Below are positions 1 through 13,767 of a stretch of 64,000 nucleotides of DNA, piece by piece. This stretch comes from Abelmoschus esculentus (lineage: Eukaryota; Streptophyta; Magnoliopsida; Malvales; Malvaceae). Position 1 is the stretch's first letter. Each line of letters opens with the position of its first letter. The notes beneath the pieces are model-generated. The model had not been told where the DNA came from. It was given only the letters and a program-made list of their open reading frames with translations, and did not search any database. Position numbers and translations under genes: made by a program. The stretch spans positions 14,038,517 to 14,102,516 of the forward strand of contig JAUCBN010000005.1 of NCBI GenBank assembly GCA_035048815.1, in the 5' to 3' direction.

Positions 1-605
1 CGCCCAAACATGTTTCCCTCCATGGTTGGTCGGTTGTGTCTCTTGGGGAGAGAACTTGTCCTTCCCTAGTTGAGTTGAAGGTTGTAGGGTGAGCTAAGAT
101 GAGCTGGATGAACTAAGGTTGAGCTAGTTTGAGTGGAGCTAGCTAGTTGATTTATCTAGATGAAAGTTCACCATCTTTGAGTGATGATTTGAGCTGAACG
201 GCTAACACCCTAGATGTGTGAACTGATCCTTAGGGACATAATACTCTCCTTAACCCATAAGAGTGTGTAGGAGCTGATCCGAATTGCATATGAAAGGAAA
301 TTCGCCATTTGTCATTTTGAGCTCATTCTGAATTCGTGAGCTGGAACGAAGTTAGCTTCCACTTCATTGCGCTGCCTAGGAGTGTTTGGTACATTTTAGT
401 GCTGATCGGAAGATGGTAAGCCCCTCAAACAATGATTCTTTGTTTTGAGCCCAAATGGTGCATTTGAGCTAAAACGGCGATGGCCAGTAGTCCCTTAAGT
501 TGTGTTTAATATAACCTGCAAAGAAACAACTTAAACTAATAAGTATGATGATACTAAACATGTGTTGAATATTAATTACGCATAATATACGCTAAATAAA
601 GCTGT
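1..605 (-). mobile_element. Partial LTR, family B
   Basis: This stretch matches the family-B LTR at about 51531-52105 almost throughout. Both contain the AGCT-rich tract (GAGCTAAGATGAGCTGGATG) and the AT-rich stretch beginning CTGTGTTTAA. The right end stops inside the LTR and passes into satellite near 605 at a short shared word (CTGTGAT). The left end is cut by the window edge. The strand is assigned from the family-B internal ORFs, which run on the minus strand at 40840-42735. No complete coding sequence is present. The call rests on similarity between copies in this window. Confidence 0.75.
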
Positions 606-3600
606 GATGGACGACCCCACTCCTTGAGCATATGTTGTGAAGAATGACCCCTCTCTTCGACTGCATGTCATAATGAATGATCCCTTTCTTAGAGCGTATA
701 CCGTGATGGACGACCCCTCTCTTTATGCATATGTCACGATGAATGACACCTTTCTTTGAGTGCAAGTCATTGTGAACGGTCCCTCTCTTAGAGCTATACC
801 ATTATGGATGAGCACTCTCTATGAGCGTAATTCATGATGATTGACCCCTCTCTTCGAGGGTATGTTATAATGAATGATCCCTTTCTTAGAGCGTATACCG
901 TGATAGACGAGCACTCTCTTTGAGCGTATGTTGTGATGAATGACCCCTCCGTTCAAGTGTATGTCATAGTGAACGGTCCCTTTCTTAGAGCGTATACCGT
1001 GCTGGACGACCCTTCTCTTCGATCTTATGTCGCGATGAATGACCCCTATCTTTGAGTACATGTCATGGTTAACGGTCTCTCTCTTTGAGCATATACCATG
1101 ATGGATGAGCCCTCTCTTTGAGCATATGTCACGATGAATGACCCCTCTCTTTGAGTGCTTGTCATAATGAATGGTTCCTTTATTAGAGCGTATACCGTGA
1201 TGGACGATCCCTCCCTTTGAGCGTATGTCACGATGAATGACCCATCTCTTCGAGTGCATGCCATTGTGAACGGTCCCTTTCATAGAGTGTATACCGTGAT
1301 GGACGACCCATCTCTTTGAGCATATATTGCGATGAATGACCCCTTTCTTTGAGTGCATGTCATGGTGAACGGTCTCTCTCTTTGAGCATATACCGTGATG
1401 GACGAGCCCTCTCTTTGAACATATGTCGTGATGAATGACCCCACTCTTTGAGCGTACGCCATGATGAACGACTTCTCTCTTTGAGCGTATGTCGCGATGA
1501 AAGACCCCTCTCTTCGAGTGCATGTCATGGTGAACGGTCCCTCTGCTTGAGCGCATACCGTGACGAGCGACCCCTCTCGTTGAGTGTATGCCGCTGTGAA
1601 TTACCCCTCTCTTTGAGTGTATGTCATAAATAACGCTCCCTTTCTTAGAGCGTATACTGTGATGGACTATCCCACGCTCTGAGCGTATGTCGCGGTGAAT
1701 GACCCCTGTCTTCAAGTATATGTCATAATGAACGGTCCCTCTCTTTGTGCGTATGCCGTGATATATGACCCCTCTCTTTGAGCGTATGTTGGTATGAATG
1801 ATCCTTATCTTCAAGTGCATGTCATAATGAATGATCCCTCTATACCATGATCGATGACCCCTCTCTTTGAGCGTATACCGTAATCGATGACCCCTCTCTT
1901 TGAGTGCATGTAATGGTGAACAATCCCTCTCTCTGAGCGTATACCATGATGGACGACCCCTCTCTTTGAGCTTATGTCGCGATGAATGGTCACTTTCTTC
2001 CAGTACATGTTATAATGAAATGTCCCACTATTTGAGCATATACCGTGATCAATGACCCCTCTCTTTGAGCGTGTTTTGCGATGAACGACCCCTCTCTTTG
2101 ATTGCAAATCATGTTGAACGGTCTCTCTTTGAGCGTATACCGTGATGGACGACCCCTCTCTTTGAGCGTATGTCGCGATGAATGACCCTCTCTTCGAGTG
2201 CATGTCAAAATGTACGATCCCTTTGTTAGAGTGTATACCGTGATGAACGATCCCACTCTGAGCGTATTTCGCGGTGAATGACCCCTCTCTTAAAGCGTAT
2301 ATGTCATAATGAATGATACCTCTCTTTGAGCGTATGCCGTGATGGACGATTCCTCTCTTTGAGCGTATGCCGTGATGGACAACTCCTCTCTTTTGCCGTA
2401 TGTGGCAATGAATAACCCTGTCTTCGAGTAAGTGTTATAATGAACCGCCCTTTCGAAGAGCGTATACCTTGATGGTTGACCCCGCTCTTTGAGCGTATGT
2501 CGCGATGAATAAATCATCTCTTCGAGGGTATGTCATAATGAACGGTCCCTCTTTTTGAGCATATACTATGATGGACGATCACTCAATTTGAGCATATGTC
2601 GCGATGAATGACCCCACTTTATAATAAACGGTCCCTCCCTTTGAGATTATACCGTGATGGACGACCCCTCTCTTCGAGTGCATGTCATAATGTACGATCC
2701 CTTTCTAAGAGCGTATACCGTGATGGATGACCCTTCTCTTTGAGCGTATGTCACGATGAATGACCCTAATCTTTGAGTGTATGTCATAATGAATGGTCCC
2801 TCTCTTTTAGCGTGTACTGTGATGGACGACCCCTCTCTCTGAGCTTCTGTCGCGATGAATGACCCCCTCTTCGAGTGCATGTCATAATGAACAGTCCTTT
2901 TCTTAGAGCGTATACCGTGATGGACGACCCCTCTCTTTGAGCATATGACGCAAAGAATGGCCCCTCTCTTCGAGCATATGTCATAATGAACGGTCCCTCT
3001 CTTTAAGTGTATGCCATGATAGACGACCCTTCTCTCTAAGTGTATATGGCGATGAATAACCTTAATCTTCGAGTGCATGTCATAATGTACGGTCCCTTAC
3101 TTTGGGCGTATACTGTGATGGACGACCCCTCCCTTTGGACTTATGTCGAGATGAATGACCCCTCCCTTCGAGTGCATGTCATAATGAAAAGTCCCTTTTC
3201 TTATAGCGTATACCGTGGTGGACGACCCCTCTCTTTGAGCGTTTGTCACGGAGAGTGATCCCTCTTTGAGCATATGTCATAATGAACGGTCCCACTCTTT
3301 GAGCGTTTGCTTGATGGACGACCCCTCCCTTTGAGCGCATGTCGCGATGAATGACCCATATCTTCGTGTGCATGTCATAATGAATGGTCTCTTTCTTTGA
3401 GCGTATACCGTGATCGATGACCCCTCTCTATGAGCGTATGTTATGATTAATGACCCCTCTCTTCGAGTGCATGTCATGGTGAACGGTCCCTCTCTTTGAG
3501 CGTATACCGTGCTGGATGACATATCTCATTGAGCATACGTCGTGATGAATGACCCCTCTCTTCGAGTGTATGTTATAATGAACGGGCCATCTATTTGAGC

Positions 3601-6600
3601 GTATACCGTGATTGATGACCCCATAGCGTATGTTGCAATGAACGACCCCTCTCTTTGTGTGCATGTCATGTTGAACAGCCTCTGTCATTGAGCGTATACC
3701 GTGATGGACGACCCCTCTCTTTGGGAGTATGTCGTGATGAATGACCCTCTCTTCTAGTGCATGTTATAATAAACCGCCCTTTTCTTAGAGCGTGTACCTT
3801 GATGGTTGACCCCGCTCTTTGAGCGTACGTCGCGATGAATAACCTCTCTCTTCGAGTGCATGTCATAATGAACGAGCGTATACCGTCATGGACGACCCCT
3901 CTCTTTGATCTTGTGTTGCGATAAATGACCCCTATCTTTGAGTGCATATCATAATGAACGGTCCCTCTCTATGAGCGGGTGCCGTGATAGATGACCCATC
4001 TTTTTATACATGTGTCGTGATTAATGAGTCTTATCTTCGTGTGCATGTCATAATGAATGATCCCTCTCTTTGAATGTATACTGTGATGGACGACCCCTCT
4101 CTTTGAGTGTTTGTCATAATGAACGGTCCCTTTCTTAGAGCGTATACCGTGATGGATGACCCTCTCTTTGAGCGTATGTTGCGGAGAATGACCCCTCTCT
4201 TCGAGCATATGTCATAATGAACAGTCCCATCTCTGTGAGCGGGTGCTGTGATAGATGACCCCTCTCTTTGAGCGTATGTCGCGATGAATTAACTTTATCT
4301 TCGAGTACATGTCATAATGAAATGGGCCCTTTTTTAGAGCATATACTATGATGACTGACCTCGCTCTTTAAGCGTATATCGCGGGGAATGACCCAACTCT
4401 TTGAGCACATGTCATATTGAATGGTCCCTCTCTTTGAGTGTATACCGTGATGGGCGATCCCTTTCATTGAGCGTATGTGGCGATGAGTGACCCCTCTCTT
4501 CAAGTACATATCATAATGATCAGTCCCTCTATTTGAGTGTATACCGTGATGGACAACCCATCTCATTAAGCGTATATCGCAATAAATAACATCTCTCTTC
4601 GAGTGCATATCATATTTAACAGTCCTTCTCATAGAGCGTATACAGTGGCCGATGACCCATTTCTTTGAGAGTATATCGCGATGAATGACCTATCTCTTCA
4701 TGTGCATGTCATGGTGAACGGTCTCTCTCTTTGAGCGTATATCGTGATGGACGACCCCTCTCTTTGAGCGTATGTCGCGATGAATGACCCCTCCCTTCGA
4801 GTGAACGTCATGGTGAGTGGTCCCTCTCAATGAGCGTATACCGTGATGGACGAACCCTCTTTTTTAGTGCGTGTCGCGATGAGTGACCCCTCTCTTTAAG
4901 TGTATGCAGCGATAAATGAACCCTCTCTTCAAGTGCATGTCATAATGTATGGTCCCTTTCTGAGAGCGTATACCATGATAGACGACCCCTCTCTTTGAGC
5001 GTATGTCGTAGTGAATGACAACTCTTTTCAAGCGTATGTCATAATGAATGATTCTTCTCTTTGAGTGTTTGCCGTGATGGACAACCCCACTCATTGAGCG
5101 TATGTTGCGATGAATGACCCCTCTCTACGAGTGCATGTCATGGTGAATGGTCCCTCTCCATGAGCGTATAGCGTATACCGTGATGCACGACTCCTCTCTT
5201 TGAGCTTATGTCGCGATGAGTGACCCCTCTCTTCGAGTGCTTGTCATAATGAACGGTCCATCTCTTTGACCGTATACCGTCTTGGACGACCCCTCTCTTT
5301 GATCGTATGTCACGAAGAATGAGCCCTCTCTTCTAGTGCATGTCATCATGAATAGTCCCTTTCTTATAACATATACCGTGATGGACAACCCCTCTCTTTG
5401 AGCGTATGTCGCGTTGAATGACTCCACTATTAGAGTGCATGTCATAATGAACGGTCCTTCTCTTTGAGCGTATACTATCATGTACAACCCCTCTCTTTGA
5501 GTGCATGTCATTATGAACGGTCCCTTTCTTAGAGCGTATACTGTGATGGATGACCCCTCTATTTGAGTGTATGTCACGGTGAATGACCCCTCTCTTCGAG
5601 CGTATCTCATAATGAACAGTCCATCTCTTTGAGCATATACCGTGATGGACGACCCCGTTCTTTGAGCGTATGTCGCAATCAATGACCCCTATATTCGAGT
5701 GCAAGTCATAATGAACGATCTCTCTTTTTGAGTGCTTGCCGCAATGGACGACCCCTCTCTTTGAGCGTATGTCGTGATGAATGACCACTCTCCTTGAGTG
5801 CTTATTATGGTGAACGGTCCCTTTCTTATAGCGTATACCGTGGTGGACGACCCTTCTCTTTGAGCGTATGTCGCGATGAAATACCCCTTTCTTCTAGTGC
5901 ATGTCATAATGAAATGTCCCTTTTTTAGAGTGTATACCGTGACGGACGACCCCAATCTTTGAGCATATATCGTGGTGAATGACCCCTCTCTTCAAGCGTA
6001 TGACATAATGAACGGTCTCTCTCTTTGAGAGAATACCAAGATGGATGATCCCTCTCTTTGAGCGTATGTCACAATGAATGACCCCTATCTTCGAGTGCAT
6101 GTCATAATGAACGGTCCCATTCTTAGAGTGTATACCATGATGGACGACCCCTCTATTTCAGCCTATGTCGCGGTGAATATCGCCTCTCTTCGAGCATATG
6201 TCGTAACGAACTGTCCCAGTCTTTGAGCATATGCCGTGATGGGCAATCCCTCTCTTTGAGCGTATGTCTCGATGAATGACCCTTATCTTCGAGTGCATGT
6301 CATATTGAACAGTGGTCCCACTCTTTGAGTGTATGTCACGATGAATGACCCCTTTGTTCGAGCATCTTATGTCATAATGTACGGTCACTCTCTTTGAGCA
6401 TATACCGAGATGGAAGACCTTTCTTTTTGAGCCTATGTTGCGATGAATGATCCCTCTCTACGAGTGCATGTCCTAATCAACAGGTCCTTTCTAAGAACGT
6501 ATACCGTGATGACGGACCATGCTCTTTAAGCATATGTCGCGTTGAATGCCCAATCTCTTCGAGCGTATGTCATAATTAATGGTCCCTCTTTGAGCTTACG

Positions 6601-7621
6601 TCCCGATGAATAAACTCTATTTTCGAGTGTATGTCATAATGAACGGTCCCTCTCATGGAGCCTATGTTGAAATGAATGACCACTCTCTTCGATAGCATTT
6701 CATAATGAACGGTCCATCTCTTTGAGGGTATACCGTGATGGACGCCGCCGCACTTTGAGCGTATATCGCGAATAATGACCCCACTCTTCGAGTGCATGTC
6801 ATAAGGAACAGTCCTCTCCTTGAGCGTATACCGTGATCGATGATCCCTCTCTTTGAGCGTATGTTGCGATGAATGACCCGTCTCTTCGAGAGCATGTCAT
6901 AATGAACGGTCCCTCTCTTTGAGCTTATACCGTCATAGACGACCCCTCTCTTCGAATGTCACGATGAATGACCCCTCTCTTCTAGTGCATGTCATAATGA
7001 ACGGTCTCTTTCTCAGAGCGTATATCGTGGAATACCCCTCTCTTTAAGCATATGTCGCGGTGAATGACCCCTCTCTTCGAGCGTATGTCATAATGAATGG
7101 TCCCTCACTTTGTGCGTATGCCGTGATGGACGACCCTCTCTTTGAGCGTATGTCATGATGAATGACCACTCTCTTCGAGTGCATGTCATAACGAGCAGTC
7201 CCTTTCTTAGAGCGTATACCGTGATGGACGACCCCTCTCTTTGAGAATATGTCACGATGAATGACCCCTCACTTCGAGTTTTTGAGCATATTTTGCGATG
7301 AATGACCCTTCTCTTCGAGTGCCTGTCATGGTGAGCTATCCATCTCTTTGAGCGTATACCTTGATGGACGACCTCTCTCTTTGAGTGTATGTCGCGATGA
7401 ATGACCCCTCTCTTCGTGTGCATGTCATAATGAACAGTCACTTTCTTAGAGCGTATACTGTGATGGGCAGAACTTCTCTTTGAGAGTATGTCACGATGAA
7501 TGACCCCTCTCTTCAAGCGTACGTCAAAATGAATGATCCTTCTCTTTGAGTGTATACTGTGATCGATGAACCCTCTCTTGGAACGTATATTGGATGAATG
7601 ACCTCTCTCGTTGAGTGCATG
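606..7621. repeat. 99-bp satellite array, block 1 (three 33-bp subunits)
   Basis: This is a tandem array of 33-bp subunits. Type A contains TACCGTGATGGACGACC, type B contains GTCGCGATGAATGACC, and type C contains GCATGTCATAATGAACGG. All end in a CCCTCTCTT-like tract and start with GAGYG. They occur in the order A-B-C, giving a 99-bp unit. Units are diverged, with many substitutions and small indels. Since 33 is a multiple of three, two minus-strand frames of the consensus have no stop, which explains long 11-residue-periodic open frames such as the one at 819-1820. I see no start context, promoter or domain that supports a gene. The part from about 3960 onward is paralogous to 42890-46840. 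Confidence 0.95.
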
Positions 7622-9155
7622 TTATATGAGCCGATCTTGCTGATGATGCTGAATGGTACACTTTGATTGTAGGACCTAGGAAGGAAGCAAGTCTCTCGCA
7701 AGAAGTGGCTGCGAAATAAATAATTAAGGATAAGGAATTAAAGTAATAGGTGAAATGAATGAAAGGAATAATTTATGGACTAATATGGAAGAGGGAGGAT
7801 GTGTGGTGTTGATAAGGGTGAATGGATGTTCAGGAAATTTTATGGGGATGACAAAGGATTGAGAATGATGAATGGAATGAGAGGAAATGTAAGGAATGGT
7901 GAAATGAAAATAGTATCTTAATGATTCTCAAGGAAGAAACTAGGTTATAGAAAACCTAATCCTAAACCTTATATCTATCTTTAAGGGGTGGTGATAACGG
8001 ACTTTGACCCTTTTATTATATTAAACTAAAAAAACCCAAAGTATCAAGATGGATAGAAAAGGGGTGACGCCACAAGTACAAAAGTACTTGATAAGTCGAT
8101 AAAGTTCTAAGAAGAACTAAACGAGAGAAAATTCTCACAAGTAATTTTATATAATCTGAATGGTGTGTTTAGAAAATGAAATTCAAGTCCTAGTTATAGT
8201 TTTCTAAGGGGTTTGGATGAAATGGCCTTTAAATATTCGGATAACCATTCATTTGAATGGTGTCTCCCTCCAAAACTATTAGAAAAGATGTAACTTCTCG
8301 GTCCTGCCGGCACTATCTTTAGTAATTTGGCCATATCTCGAGCTCCTGATATCGGATTGATGCGATTGAACATGCGTAGGAAAGATAAGAGATACGGGAA
8401 CAATTTTTCATGAAGACACCGAAACTCAATTCTGATTGTATCCTGCTCGAAAATGGAAAACAAGTGGACCATTATGAATCTGTCCAATGAAAAGTGCTAT
8501 CTCTTTGTTTTGGCGCCCAATGTGGATAATGGACATACATGATGCTTGGTGAAGGGTAGGTGACTTTCGGGTGTTGAGCTGGGTGTGATAGCTAGAGTTG
8601 AGGTGAGTTGGATTGAATTAAGCTATCTAGTTGAAAGACTTAGCTAAAGTTTGAAGCTAAAATAAGCTAATCTGAGTTGCCTTTAGCAAAGTGAGCTGGT
8701 CCATGAGCTTCATTATACTCCCTTCTAGTGTGAGGAGTGTTTTGGAGCTAATCCGAATCTCCTAAGGCCTCGTTTCGAATTATGCTTCATTTGAGCTCGT
8801 ATGGGACTTATGAGCTGACATGGAGCTATCCTTTAGTCCTTTAAGTACTGTAGGAGTGTTCCATGCATTTCCAAGCTATTCTGAAGTTGGCTCCTTGTGT
8901 TTCTAGCATTGCCTTCCGTTTATCTTAATTAATATAACTTAATATAAGTTTAGATCTAAGCTAAAACTTAATAATGTGGTCATATTGACTATTCATGTTT
9001 ATAACATAATTAATATAACTCTTAAGTAGTTTACTATAAAGTATATAAAAGTAATAAATACTGAGATCGGTAAAATAACTACCCTTTGATCCCATGCGTG
9101 AAATGAAGCATGAAAGCATGAGATAAATGAGCAAAAATGTGCACACATCAGCATG
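7617..9155 (-). mobile_element. Solo LTR, family A, with 5-bp target duplication
   Basis: The LTR spans 7622-9150 (1529 bp). It starts TTATATGAGCC, probably a decayed TGATATG terminus like family B, and ends GCACACATCA. It is flanked by GCATG at 7617-7621 and at 9151-9155. It lies inside a type-C satellite subunit, and the matching unoccupied site survives at 46842-46846. A shorter copy is at 54413-55858. It has the AGCT-rich tract seen in families B and C. Only one LTR is present and there is no internal domain, so it fits LTR-LTR recombination. The strand follows family B, to which it is related. Confidence 0.85.
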
Positions 9156-12100
9156 TTAGGGTGAACGGTCCAATTGTTATAGCGTATACCGTGATGGACA
9201 ACCCTTCTCTTTGAGCGTATGTCGCGGTGAATGACCCGTCTCTTCAAGCGTATGCCATAGTGAACGGTTACTCTCTTTGAGCGTATGTGGTGATGGACGA
9301 CCCCTCTCTTTGAGAGTATGTCACGATGAATGACCCCTCTCTTCGAGTGCATGTCATAATAGACAACCCCTCTCTACGAGTGTATATCGTGATGTACTTC
9401 GCTGCTCTTTGAGTGTATGTCGCGATAATGACCCCTCTCTTCGAGTACATGTCATAATGAACGGTCCCTCTCTTTGAGCCTATACCGTGATCGATGACCC
9501 CTCCCTTTAAGCGTATACGGTGATGGAAGACCCCACTCTTTGAACGTATATCGCGATGAATGACAACCTCTCTTTAAATTCATGTCATAGTGAACAGTCC
9601 ATCTCTTTGAGCGTATACCGTGATGGACTCCGCCTCTCTTTGAGTGTATGCCGCGATAAATGACCCCTCTATTCGATTGTATGTCATAATGAACGGTCCA
9701 TCTCTTTGAGCGTATACCGTGATGGACACCGATGCACTTTGAGCGTATATCGTGATTAATGACCCCTCTCTTCGAGTGAATGTCATAATGAACAGTCCTG
9801 TCTTTGAGCACATACCGTGATCGATGACCCCACTCTTTGAGCGTATGTTGCGTTTAATGACACTTCTCTTCGAGTGCATGTAATGGTGAACGGTTCCTTT
9901 CTTTGAGCGTATACCGTGATGGACGACCCCTCTCTTTGAGAGTATGTCGCGATGAAGGACCCCTCTCTTCGAGTGAATGTCAGAATGAACGGTCCCTCTC
10001 TTTGAGCGTATACCATGATCGATGACCCCTCTCTTTGAGTATATGTTGCGATGAATGACCCTTCTCTTCGAGTGCATGTCAAGATGAACAGTCCCACTCT
10101 TTGAGCGTATACCTTGATGGACTACCCCTCGCTTTGAGCGTATGTCGCGATGAATGACCCCTGTCTTTGAGTGCATGTCATAATGAACACTCTCTTTCTG
10201 AGAGCGTATACCGTGATTTATGACCCTTCTATTTGAGTGTATCTCGCGATGAATGATCCCTCTCTTCACGAGTATTCATAATGAATGATCCTTCTCTTTG
10301 AGTGTGTACCGTGATCGATGACCCCTCTCTTTGAACGTATATTGCGATGAATGACCCCTCTCTTTGAGTGCATGTCATGGTGAACAGTCCATTTCTTAGA
10401 GCGTATACCGTGATGGACAACCGTACTCTTGAGCGTATGTCACGTTGAATGACCCCTCTCTTCAAGAGTGTGTCATAGTGAACGGTCCCTCTCTTTGAGC
10501 GTATATGGTGATGGACGACCCATCTCTTTGAGCGTATGTTGTGATAAATGACCCCTCTCTACGAGTGCATGTCATAAGGAAAAGTCCCTCTCTTGGAGCG
10601 TATACCGTGATGGCCGCCGCCGCACTTTGAGCGTATATCGCGATTAATGACCCCTCTATTCGAGTAATGTCATAATGAACGCTCCCTCTCTTTGAGCGTA
10701 TGTTGCGATGACTGACACTTCTCTTCGAGTGCATGTAATGGTGAACAGTCCCTCTCTTTGAGCGTTTACCGTGATGGACGACCCTTTCTTTGAGAGTATG
10801 TCGTAATAAATGACCCCTCTATTCGAGTGCATGTCATAATGAACGGTCCCTCTCTTAAAGTGTATACCATGGTCGATGACCTCTTTCTTTGAATGTATGT
10901 TGCGATCAATGACCCCTCTCTTCGAGTGCATGTCATAGAGAATGATCCTTTTCTTAGAGCGTATACCGTGATGGACGACCCCTCTCTTTGAGCGTATGTT
11001 GCGATGAATGACCCCTCTCTTTGAGTGCATGTCATAATCAAAAGTCCCTTCTTCGAGCGAATAGCGTGATGGACGACCCCTCTCTTTGAGCGTATGTCGC
11101 GGTGAATGACCCCTCTCTTCAAGCATATGTCATAATGAAGAGACCCTCTCTTTGAGCGTATGTTGTGATGGACGACTCCTCTCTTTGAGTGTATGCAGTG
11201 ATGGAAGACTCCTCTCTTTGAGCGTATGTCGTGATGATTGACCCTTCTCTTTGAGTGCATGTCATGGTGTACGAACCCTATCTTTGACCGTATACCGTGA
11301 TGGACAACTTCTCTCTTTGAGCGTATGTCACGATGAATGACCCCTCTCTTCGAGTGCATGTCATAATAAACTGTCCTTTTCTTAGAGCGTATACCGTGAT
11401 AGACGACACCTCTCTTTGAGCATATATCGTGATGAATGACCCCTCTCTTCGAGTGCATGTTAAAATTAAAGGTCCCTCTCTTTGAGCGTATATCGTGATG
11501 GGTACGCCGCTCTTTGAGCATATGTCGTGATGAATGACCCCTCTCTTCGAGTGCATGTTATAATAAACGGACCCTCTCTTTGAGCGTATACTGTGATCGA
11601 TGGCCCCTCTCTCTGAGCGTATGTTGTGATTAATGACCCTTCTATTCGAGTGCATGTCATGGTTAACGGTCCCTCTCTTTAAGCGTATGTCACGATAAAT
11701 GACCCCTCTCTTCGGATGCATGTCATAATGAATGGTCCCTTAGAGCGTATACCGTGATGGACGACCCTTCTCTTTGAGCGTATGTCGTGAAGAAAGACCC
11801 CTCTCTTCGAGTACATGTCATTATGAACAATCCCTTTCTTAGAGCGTATACCGTGATGAAGGACCCCTTTCTTTGAGCGTATGTTGCAATGAATGACCCA
11901 TATCTTTGAGCGTATGTCATAATGTACGGTCCCTCTCTTTGTGTGTTTGCCATGTTGGATGAGACTTTGATTAGAGCGTATGTCGCGATGATTGACCCCT
12001 AAATTCGAGTTCATGTCATGGTAAACGGTCCCTCTCTTTGAGCGTATGTTGCGATGAATGACCCCTCTCTACGAGTGCATGTCATAATGAACGATCCCTT

Positions 12101-13767
12101 ACTTAGAGCGTATACCGTGATGTCTAACCCCACTCTTTAAACGTATGTCGCGATTAATGACCCATCTCTTCGAGCGTATGTCATAGTGAACGGTCCCTTT
12201 CATTGAGCGTATATCGTGATGCACGCTCCCTCTCTTAGAGCGTATACCATGGTCAATGACCCCTTTCTTTGAGCATATATTGCGATGAATGAACCTCACT
12301 CCGAGTGCATGTCATGGGGAATGGCCACTCACTTTGAGCGTATACCGTGATGGACAACCCCTCTCTTTAAGCGTATGTCGCGAAGAATGACCCCTTTCTT
12401 CGAGTGCATGTCATAATGAACAATCCCGCTCTTTGTGCGTTTACCGTCATTGATGACCCCCTCTCTTTGAGCATATGTCGTGAAGAATGACCACTCTCTT
12501 CGAGTGCATGTGATAATGAACGATCTCTTTCTTAGAGCGTATAGCGTGATGCACGACCCCTCTCTTTGAGCGTATGTTGCGTTAAATGACCCCTCTTTCG
12601 AGCCTATGTCATAATGGTCCTTCTCTTTGAGCGTATACCGTGATGGACAACCCCTCTCTTTGAGCATGTGTCGCAATGAATAACCCCTCTCTTCGTGTGT
12701 ATGTCATGATGAACGGTCCCTCTCTTTGAGTGTATACCGTGATGGACGACCCATCTCTTTGAACGTATGTCGCGATAAATGACCCATCTCTTCGAGTGCA
12801 TGTCATGGTGAATGGTCCCTCTCTTTGAGCGTGTATCGTGATGGACGATCCCTCTCTTTGAGCGTATGTCGCGATGAATGACCCCTGTCTTCGAGTGCAT
12901 ATCATGGTGAACAGTCCCTCTCTTTGAGTGTGTACCATGATGGACGATCGTTCTATTTGAGCGTATGTCACGATGATTGACCCCACTCTTCGAGTGCATG
13001 TCATAATGAACGGTGATGGATGATCCCTCTCATTGAGCGTATGTTGCGGTGAATGGCCTCTCTCTTCGAGCGTATGTCATAATGAACTATCTCTCTCTTT
13101 GAGCGTTTACCGTGATGGATGATCGCTCTCTCTGAGCGTATGTCGCGACGAATGACCCCTCTCTTTGAGTTCATGTCATGGTGAACAGTCTCTCTCTTTG
13201 AACGTGTACCGTGGTGGACGACCCCTCTCTTTGAGCGTATGTCACGATGATTGACCCCTCTCTTTGAGTCCATATCATAGTGAACGGTGATGGATGACCC
13301 CTCTCTTTGAGCGTATGTCATGATGATTGACCCCTCTCTTTGAGTGCATATCATAATGAACGGTGATGGATGACCCCTCTCTTCGAGTGCATATCATAAT
13401 GAACGGTGATGGATGACCCCTCTCTTTGAGCGTATATCGTGAAGAATGACACCTCTCTTCGAATGCATGTCTTAATGAATAGTCCCTCTCTTGGAGCGTA
13501 TACCATGATCGATGATCCCTGTCTCTATTCGTATGTTGCGATGACTAACACTTCTCTTCAAGTGCATGTATTGGTGAACGATCCCTCTATTTGAGCGTAT
13601 ACCATGATGGACAACCCCTCTCTTCGAGCGTAAGTCGTGATTAATGACTCCTCTCTTTGTGTGCTTGTCATAATTAATGGTCCCTTTCTTAGAGCGTACA
13701 CTGTGATGGACGACCCCTCTATTGGAGCGTATGTCACGATAATTGACCCATCTCTTCGAGTGCATGT
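9151..13767. repeat. 99-bp satellite array, block 2
   Basis: The same A-B-C 33-bp subunits continue directly after the family-A solo LTR. The left 1.5 kb (to about 10690) matches 46847-49010 subunit by subunit, including rare variants such as GGTCCAATTGTTA (9168 and 46858). Many type-A subunits carry the variant GTGATCGATGACC, alternating with the common form. Near 13010-13420 four hybrid C/A subunits of 43 bp interrupt the 33-bp register. The open frames here (for example 10766-11521 and 12604-13004) are products of the repeat period. The array stops at the target site of the Athila-like element. Confidence 0.95.

Noticed and set aside
819..1820. A 333-residue open frame that could be a repeat protein gene
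   Set aside because: It has the 11-residue period of the 33-bp satellite, several overlapping frames are equally open, and no start context, promoter or domain is seen. The same applies to the frames at 10766-11521, 23129-23890, 26701-27513, 28004-28732 and others.
7600..7700. A hammerhead-type ribozyme near CTGATGATG
   Set aside because: I found no GAAA core and no closing stems at the right spacing. I also saw no hammerhead core in the satellite consensus.
606..13767. A CRISPR-like array of short regular repeats
   Set aside because: The 33-bp units are directly adjacent with no unique spacers, there are no cas genes, and the surrounding elements are plant retrotransposons.
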